Positions 15,913-20,319 of a stretch of 20,319 nucleotides of DNA are shown here, one piece after another; within the stretch, counting starts at the first letter, position 1; each line of letters starts with the position of its first letter. The translations under genes were made by a program, and so were the position numbers. The stretch is from Alteromonadaceae bacterium (GTDB lineage Bacteria; Pseudomonadota; Gammaproteobacteria; Pseudomonadales; Oleiphilaceae): contig JABXHG010000192.1 of NCBI GenBank assembly GCA_013393545.1, forward strand, positions 1 to 20,319, in the 5' to 3' direction. The notes under the pieces are model-generated. The model did not search any database. It was not told where the DNA came from and saw only the letters and a program-made list of their open reading frames with translations.

Positions 15913-16641
15913 ATGCGCATTGCTCTGCTGGAAGACGAACACGAACAGGCGCAAAACATCCGCTGGATTCTTTCCGAGAGAGGCCACCAGTGCGACACCT
16001 TCGCCAGTGGCCAGGAATTTCTCGGCGCGGTACTTCACCGCAGTTACGACCTGATGATTCTGGACTGGCAAATCCCCGACATGCCCGGTATCGAAGTACT
16101 GCGCAGCGTGCGGGCACAGCTCGAGTGGCCCATGCCGGCCATCTTCCTTACCCAGCGCGATACCGAGGAAGACATCGTTAGCGCGCTGGACGCAGGAGCC
16201 GATGATTACCTGTCCAAGCCGGCCCGTGAAGCCGAGCTAGTGGCCCGCATCAACGCCCTGGCGCGGCGTAGCAATCCGGACAACGACCAGGCCTTGCTGA
16301 TTTATGGCCCGTTCCGGATCAATACCCAACAACGCAGTATTCATCTGCATGGGCAGCTTTTGAACCTGACCGACAAGGATTTCGACCTGACCCTGTTCCT
16401 GTTTCGCAACCAGGGCCGCCTGCTGACCCGGGAAATGCTGCTGGAGCGGGTGTGGGGCACCATGAAGAATCTGAATACGCGCACCGTCGACACGCACATG
16501 AGCCGATTGCGACGGCGCCTGGGCCTGAACCCGGAGAACGGAGTCAGGATCAAAACCATCTACCAGCGAGGTTACCGGCTGGAAATGCTGAAAAGCACAG
16601 AAAGCCCGCAAGCCATGAGCGATAACGCCACCCATGCTTGA
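15913..16641 (+). CDS. OmpR/PhoB-type response regulator
   Basis: The protein has 242 aa. The receiver domain (1-118) has acidic-pocket residues Glu7/Asp8, phospho-acceptor Asp51 (LMILDWQIPDMPG), Thr80 and Lys102 (DDYLSKPARE). The winged-helix DNA-binding domain (about 128-225) shows NLTDKDFDLTLFLFRNQGRL, REMLLERVWG, RTVDTHMSRLRRRL and YQRGYRLE. GAGGA lies about 9 nt before the ATG at 15913. Its stop overlaps the FecR-like gene by 8 bp, and the kinase follows, so it is very probably phosphorylated by that kinase. The targets are unknown; autoregulation through the upstream dyad is possible. Confidence 0.93.
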   Translation: MRIALLEDEHEQAQNIRWILSERGHQCDTFASGQEFLGAVLHRSYDLMILDWQIPDMPGIEVLRSVRAQLEWPMPAIFLTQRDTEEDIVSALDAGADDYLSKPAREAELVARINALARRSNPDNDQALLIYGPFRINTQQRSIHLHGQLLNLTDKDFDLTLFLFRNQGRLLTREMLLERVWGTMKNLNTRTVDTHMSRLRRRLGLNPENGVRIKTIYQRGYRLEMLKSTESPQAMSDNATHA

Positions 16642-18130
16642 TAACCGCACCCACAAGGCCCGGCTCCTGGCGCTGGCCGTCGTGCTGTTATTACCGGCAT
16701 TCGCCACCGCGCAGCTATCCATCACCCGCGGCTCGGCATTAACCGCCAACGCTTCCGTCGATTACCGCCAACCGGCCGACACCCGGCTTTCCTGGTCAGA
16801 CCAGCGACCAGAGCCTGCCCGTGTCAGCTCGGTATCCGGCCATGTCACTCACGTTTCCGGTGCCACCGGCAATAAGCGGCCGCTGACTGAAAGCGCCCTG
16901 GTTCGGGTGGGCGATGAACTGTTGTCCGGCGACGGCTCGGCGGCCATCACACTGGCCGACGGCTCAGAACTGCGCCTGTCGCCGGATTCACGGTTGATGT
17001 TCAACCGCATGGCCACTCAGTCTTCCGGCAAAGCCACCGACACACGCCTGCGCCTGCACAAAGGCGAGGTGCACAGCCGTGTACAACCGGTGACCGACAA
17101 CGGCGGTCGGTTTGAAATTGAAACCCCCTCTTCGGTGGCCGCCGTGCGCGGCACCATCTTCGCGCTTCAGGCCAGCGACACCGGTAGCAGTGTTCAGGTA
17201 ACCGAAGGCGCGGTGGATTTCGGCCCCCGTGGCAACACCCGGGAAATACCGGCCGGTTTCGGTGCCAGCCTGTCCACCGGCAACAGCGATAACATCCGTA
17301 TCAGCCAGCTGCCACCGGCACCAGACCTGAACACCCTGCCTGCGGTCGTAAGCCGTCTGCCACTGGAGCTAAGCTGGCAATCGCAATGGCCTTCCCGTTA
17401 TCGTCTGGATGTGTTTGACCAGGACACCGGCACCTGGGTGCGCAGCCAGGAGGTGACAGACACGGACCACACGCTGGATAACCTGGATAACGGCCGCTAC
17501 GAAATTCAACTGGCCGCGCTGACCTCACAAGATATCGCCGGCATGCCAGACACCAGCACCGTGGAAATCAACGTGCAGGCTGCCAAACCGGTGCTGGTTG
17601 CCCCGGCCAGTGGCGATACCGTGAATGAAGGCAAGCCGGAATTCCGCTGGCAGCTGACCGGCAACAACGAAACCGCCCGGGTGGAAATTGCCGAAAACAG
17701 GGCCTTCAACGAACTAACCGCCACCAGCAACTGGGTAGCCGGCAGCTCGGCGCCCCCTACCCGCGCGCTGAGCCCTGGCCAGTATTACTGGCGCGTGGCA
17801 AGCAAGGCCGGCGGCAACTCAGAAGCCGTGTCCGACACCCGCAAACTGGTAATCAACGGCTCACTGCCACCGGTACGCATCATCAGCGTGAATTACCTGG
17901 ACAAGCAGGTCCGGATTTACTGGGAAGAAGTCGACACCGCCACCGGTTACCGGCTGCAACTGGCCGAAGAGCCCGAATTCCGCAACATCATCAAGGAAGC
18001 GGATGTCGACGACACCACCGCTGCCTTGCGCCTGATCCCGGGCCGGCGGTATTTTGTACGGGTCAAAGCCATTTCCGACGGCCCGCTCGCCAGCCGATGG
18101 GGCCCGGGCCGGGAACTTTACCTCGATTAG
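16634..18130 (+). CDS. Exported FecR-domain protein with fibronectin-like repeats
   Basis: The protein has 498 aa. A signal peptide, LLALAVVLLLPAFATA, is predicted to be cleaved after residue 26. The FecR-type domain spans about 64-215, with VRVGDELLSGDGSAAITLAD, GSELRLSPDSRL, LRLHKGEVHSRV, SSVAAVRGTIFAL (166-178) and VTEGAVDF. Three fibronectin type III-like beta modules follow at about 240-314, 318-408 and 412-497; each has a Y-x-L/V-E/Q-L/V-A strand and YYWRV/YFVRV ends. FecR domains are periplasmic scaffolds, best known for signalling from outer-membrane receptors, but no TonB receptor or ECF sigma gene is present here. The start overlaps the response regulator by 8 bp. It lies 3 nt from the kinase gene in the same frame. 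Confidence 0.87.
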   Translation: MLDNRTHKARLLALAVVLLLPAFATAQLSITRGSALTANASVDYRQPADTRLSWSDQRPEPARVSSVSGHVTHVSGATGNKRPLTESALVRVGDELLSGDGSAAITLADGSELRLSPDSRLMFNRMATQSSGKATDTRLRLHKGEVHSRVQPVTDNGGRFEIETPSSVAAVRGTIFALQASDTGSSVQVTEGAVDFGPRGNTREIPAGFGASLSTGNSDNIRISQLPPAPDLNTLPAVVSRLPLELSWQSQWPSRYRLDVFDQDTGTWVRSQEVTDTDHTLDNLDNGRYEIQLAALTSQDIAGMPDTSTVEINVQAAKPVLVAPASGDTVNEGKPEFRWQLTGNNETARVEIAENRAFNELTATSNWVAGSSAPPTRALSPGQYYWRVASKAGGNSEAVSDTRKLVINGSLPPVRIISVNYLDKQVRIYWEEVDTATGYRLQLAEEPEFRNIIKEADVDDTTAALRLIPGRRYFVRVKAISDGPLASRWGPGRELYLD

Positions 18131-18133
18131 TGC

Positions 18134-19495
18134 ATGGAGCCTGTCAGCCGCCATCCCAGCCAGCTTCTCCGCCAGCTACGGGCTCTGTTTGAGCCCGAAG
18201 GCTGGCTGCTGGCCGAGAACAGCGAGGTGCTTGAACATCACGGCCTGACACTGGCTCAGGCACCACACGCCCTTGAACCGGGGCATTGGCAACACAATCA
18301 ACAACTCAGCTGGCTGGCGCTGGAACAAGCGGGCCGGCGCTATCTGATCGGTCTGTCGCTGGCCGACGATTTAAGCCGGGAAGTTACCCAGAGTTATCTT
18401 CAACACCTGGAACCGGCCCTGCCGCAACCCCGGCCAACCAACGCGCTGCGGCAGGCCCGGGCGCAAGGCTTCATCCGCCATGCGTTCGAACACATGCCCG
18501 ATGGCATTATCGTCACCGACCAGCTGGGCGTTATTGTGTTCGCCAACCACCACATTGAACGCTGGTTCCACGAACCCATGCCGAGCCTGGGGGGCATGCC
18601 CCTGGCAACACTGCTGCAAGGCCACGACCCCAGAGAACAGCCGCCCTGGCATGAAACCGTTTCCGACACCCTGACCCAACAGGAAAGCCGGACCGTGGAC
18701 CTGACCCTGCACGGCAAGGACTTTCTGATTCATTTCGCCCCCTTCACCCTGCCCGAGAATCATCAGCCTGGCATTGTCGCCAACATTTCCGACATCACCG
18801 AACTGCGCCAGCAACAGCGCCAGCACCGTGAAGCCATCGACTTCATTTCCCACGACGTGCGCTCGCCGCTGGTATCGCAACTGGCGCTGATCGAGCAAAT
18901 GAAACGGGCACCGGAACACATTGATACCGGGCAAATCGAACAGCTGGGCCGGCTGGCACGGCGCAGCTACCATCTGGCAGAAGAATTCGTGCAACTGGCC
19001 CGGGCCGAACAACTCAGTGAAGCGCGGTTCTACGACTGCGAACTGCTGGCGATTGTCGAAAATGCCCGTGACAGTGTGTGCGAGCAGGCGCTGGAAAAAG
19101 ACATCGCCCTTCAGCTGCAAGGCACCGAAGACCTGTGGCTGAACGGTAACGCCGAGCTTCTGGAGCGGGCAGTCATCAACCTGCTGACCAACGCCGTGCA
19201 ATACAGCCCTGCCCATTCCTGCATCATCATTGATGTCTACCGCGCCGGTCACCTGGCCTGCCTGACCGTGGCTGACGAAGGCATGGGCATCGCTCCCGAA
19301 GAACTGCCGTACCTGTTCGAGCGCTATCACCGGCAAAAAAGCAGCGAACTGGCAGGCCAGCACGGCACTGGCCTGGGACTGTCGTTTGTGCGCACCGTCA
19401 TCGAAAAACACCGGGGCGACATTAGCGTGGACTCCCGTCCGAACGAAGGCGCTACCTTTACCCTGAAGGTACCGATAGCCAATCCGATGGTTTGA
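18134..19495 (+). CDS. PAS-domain sensor histidine kinase without membrane segments
   Basis: The protein has 453 aa. An N-terminal ~95 residues of unassigned type lead to a PAS domain (about 112-225: HAFEHMPDGIIVTDQLGVIV, ending IVANISDITELRQQQ). Then comes the dimerisation/phospho-acceptor helix IDFISHDVRSPL (His240), and HATPase_c with N-box NLLTNAVQYS (Asn353), G1 DEGMGIAPEE, F-box YLFERYHR and G2 GTGLGLSFV. No hydrophobic span is seen, so it should be cytosolic. It starts three bases after the FecR-like stop, with no clear ribosome site, implying translational coupling. Its partner is the response regulator at the head of the operon. Confidence 0.92.
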   Translation: MEPVSRHPSQLLRQLRALFEPEGWLLAENSEVLEHHGLTLAQAPHALEPGHWQHNQQLSWLALEQAGRRYLIGLSLADDLSREVTQSYLQHLEPALPQPRPTNALRQARAQGFIRHAFEHMPDGIIVTDQLGVIVFANHHIERWFHEPMPSLGGMPLATLLQGHDPREQPPWHETVSDTLTQQESRTVDLTLHGKDFLIHFAPFTLPENHQPGIVANISDITELRQQQRQHREAIDFISHDVRSPLVSQLALIEQMKRAPEHIDTGQIEQLGRLARRSYHLAEEFVQLARAEQLSEARFYDCELLAIVENARDSVCEQALEKDIALQLQGTEDLWLNGNAELLERAVINLLTNAVQYSPAHSCIIIDVYRAGHLACLTVADEGMGIAPEELPYLFERYHRQKSSELAGQHGTGLGLSFVRTVIEKHRGDISVDSRPNEGATFTLKVPIANPMV

Positions 19496-19514
19496 TGGTT
19501 TTGCAGTTTAAGCC

Positions 19515-19544
19515 GGTGTAATCTACACCTGTCTGATACAGACA
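19515..19544 (+). promoter_or_regulatory. Two adjacent perfect dyads before the lipoprotein gene
   Basis: GGTGTA-ATC-TACACC (19515-19529) is followed without a gap by TGTCTG-ATA-CAGACA (19530-19544). Each has 6-bp arms and a 3-nt centre. They lie between the kinase stop and the ribosome site AAGGAG (19556-19561). They could be operators, tandem hairpins or an attenuator. Confidence 0.5.
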
Positions 19545-19567
19545 TGGACAAGGACAAGGAGACCTTT

Positions 19568-20113
19568 ATGAAACTGACAAAAACCCTCATTGCGCTGTTC
19601 GCAGCGGCCGTACTCGCCGGTTGTGCCGGCAAAAGCCCAATCCCACAAACCGAAGGCAAAACTGCCACCACGCAAATCAACATGTGGTCCTACAAAGGCG
19701 AAATAGAAACCACCCATTACGCCGTTGACACCCTGATTCCGGTAAACTCCAAAGTGGATATCCTGAGCACCACCGGCAAAACCATCACTTTCCGTGTACA
19801 GGATACCGGCATGGAAGTGACCCTGGTGAATCAGGCCAAATACACCCAGCTGGGCATGCAAGGCATTTACGACCGTTACTTCGGTAACAGCAACGTAAAT
19901 TTGAGCCAGTTCAACAAGCTGGAACGTGATGCGATCGAAGCCGGGCGTGTGGTACCGGGCATGTCCAAGGATGCGGTCCTGGTTGCTCGTGGCTATCCAC
20001 CCGCGCACGCGACTCCGTCTCTGGAAAGCAACAACTGGCGCTACTGGAACTCCCGCTTTGACACCATGATCGTCAATTTCGACGATGGCAAAGTGTCCAG
20101 CATCCGGGACTAA
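19568..20113 (+). CDS. Lipoprotein with BamE/SmpA-like C-terminus
   Basis: The ATG at 19568 gives 182 aa; AAGGAG lies 6 nt upstream, so the in-frame ATG at 19544 is not used. A signal peptide ends in the lipobox VLAGC (Cys19), followed by AGK, which favours outer-membrane sorting. The last ~55 residues, EAGRVVPGMSKDAVLVARGY then PP, SNNWRYWNSRFDTMIVNF and DDGKVSSIRD, follow the G-M-s-k-x-x-V / G-x-P / W-x-Y / v-x-F-x-d-G-k-V pattern of the SmpA/OmlA (BamE) fold. It is longer than BamE and the middle region is unassigned, so it is a relative and not the BAM subunit. It could be co-transcribed with the kinase, 72 bp upstream. Confidence 0.78.
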   Translation: MKLTKTLIALFAAAVLAGCAGKSPIPQTEGKTATTQINMWSYKGEIETTHYAVDTLIPVNSKVDILSTTGKTITFRVQDTGMEVTLVNQAKYTQLGMQGIYDRYFGNSNVNLSQFNKLERDAIEAGRVVPGMSKDAVLVARGYPPAHATPSLESNNWRYWNSRFDTMIVNFDDGKVSSIRD

Positions 20114-20230
20114 GGCGTTCAATCCGCCCCGCAGCGTAATTTTTTTCAAAAACAGGTTGGCAAACTGCCGGAATATCATTATCATGCGCTCCACGTTGAT
20201 CGGGGCACACCGGTTAACAACCAGTTCTGA

Positions 20231-20307
20231 CGCGCGGTGGAGCAGTCACGTAGCTCGTCGCGCTCATCACCCGAAGCTCGTCGGTTCGAACCCAGCCCCC
20301 CCCACCA
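20231..20307 (+). tRNA. Initiator tRNA-fMet (CAT)-like gene, degenerate
   Basis: The 77 nt align end to end without gaps to bacterial initiator tRNA, with a CAT anticodon (20264-20266), D-arm GTGGAGCAG...GTAGCTCG, TTCGAA in the T-loop and a terminal ACCA. However, several substitutions break stems: the acceptor starts CGCGCGG against a C-only 3' strand, the anticodon stem's hallmark GGG is GCG, and the T-stem has a C-A mismatch. It is either a decayed copy or poor consensus at a contig end, since only 12 nt follow it. The recognition is firm; functionality is doubtful. Confidence 0.65.
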
Positions 20308-20319
20308 CTTACACGAAAA

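Noticed and set aside
18371..19411. 346-aa open frame on the - strand
   Set aside because: Antisense to the histidine kinase, which has every expected motif; composition and lack of a ribosome site mark it as a shadow.
20114..20155. Terminator after the BamE-like lipoprotein gene
   Set aside because: A run of seven T is present at about 20140, but only a 4-bp GGCG/CGCC stem can be drawn and it is not adjacent to the T-run.

Overview
The window looks like a complete draft contig from a free-living, flagellated, probably marine gammaproteobacterium; the gene set and sequence style resemble Marinobacter. That placement is inferred from recognised proteins: DNA topoisomerase III, BolA plus YciO, a BCCT transporter, a DUF3360 permease, a haem-binding chemoreceptor, and sigma-28/sigma-54-like promoters. 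Both ends fall in sequences that are usually multicopy (an IS3-family transposase end at the left, an initiator-tRNA-like gene at the right), as expected when an assembly breaks at repeats.

Left edge (1-2.6 kb), accessory. The tail of an IS3-family transposase runs directly into the last third of a SIR2-family protein. That overlaps by 4 bp an intact HerA-type ATPase. This is the layout of a SIR2-HerA anti-phage (NAD-depleting) system whose effector has lost its N-terminus to the IS. A strong hairpin follows herA, then an AT-rich stretch with a tandem GGGGG repeat and a tRNA-3'-end-like block ending in ACCA, which may mark the island edge.

Central chromosome-like part (2.8-13.3 kb). On the + strand lie a lipoprotein alpha/beta hydrolase and a BCCT transporter, the latter closed by a clear terminator. 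On the - strand lies an esterase > YdhR-like > SDR oxidoreductase cluster, preceded by a DUF3360 membrane protein. Next comes the wreck of a diguanylate cyclase gene (frameshift plus large internal deletion). Then a CxxCH-containing chemoreceptor (- strand) and an unknown 221-aa protein (+ strand) diverge from one intergenic region carrying a sigma-28-like promoter on one side and a sigma-54-like promoter on the other. A bolA-yciO pair (- strand, 4-bp overlap) ends against the unknown gene.

Right part (13.3-20.3 kb). A long perfect inverted repeat (28-bp arms with nested hairpins) sits between the divergent bolA and topB. Downstream of topB is a compact three-gene signalling operon: OmpR-type response regulator, exported FecR/fibronectin-like protein, and a PAS histidine kinase with no membrane segment. 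It is followed by a small lipoprotein with a BamE-like C-terminus, whose ribosome site is preceded by two adjacent perfect dyads. The contig ends in a 77-nt initiator-tRNA-like sequence with several stem-breaking substitutions.

The items most worth a second look are the IS-truncated SIR2-HerA locus, the haem-chemoreceptor/unknown-gene pair with flagellar-type promoters, the altered aromatic cage of the BCCT transporter, and the RR-FecR-soluble kinase operon.
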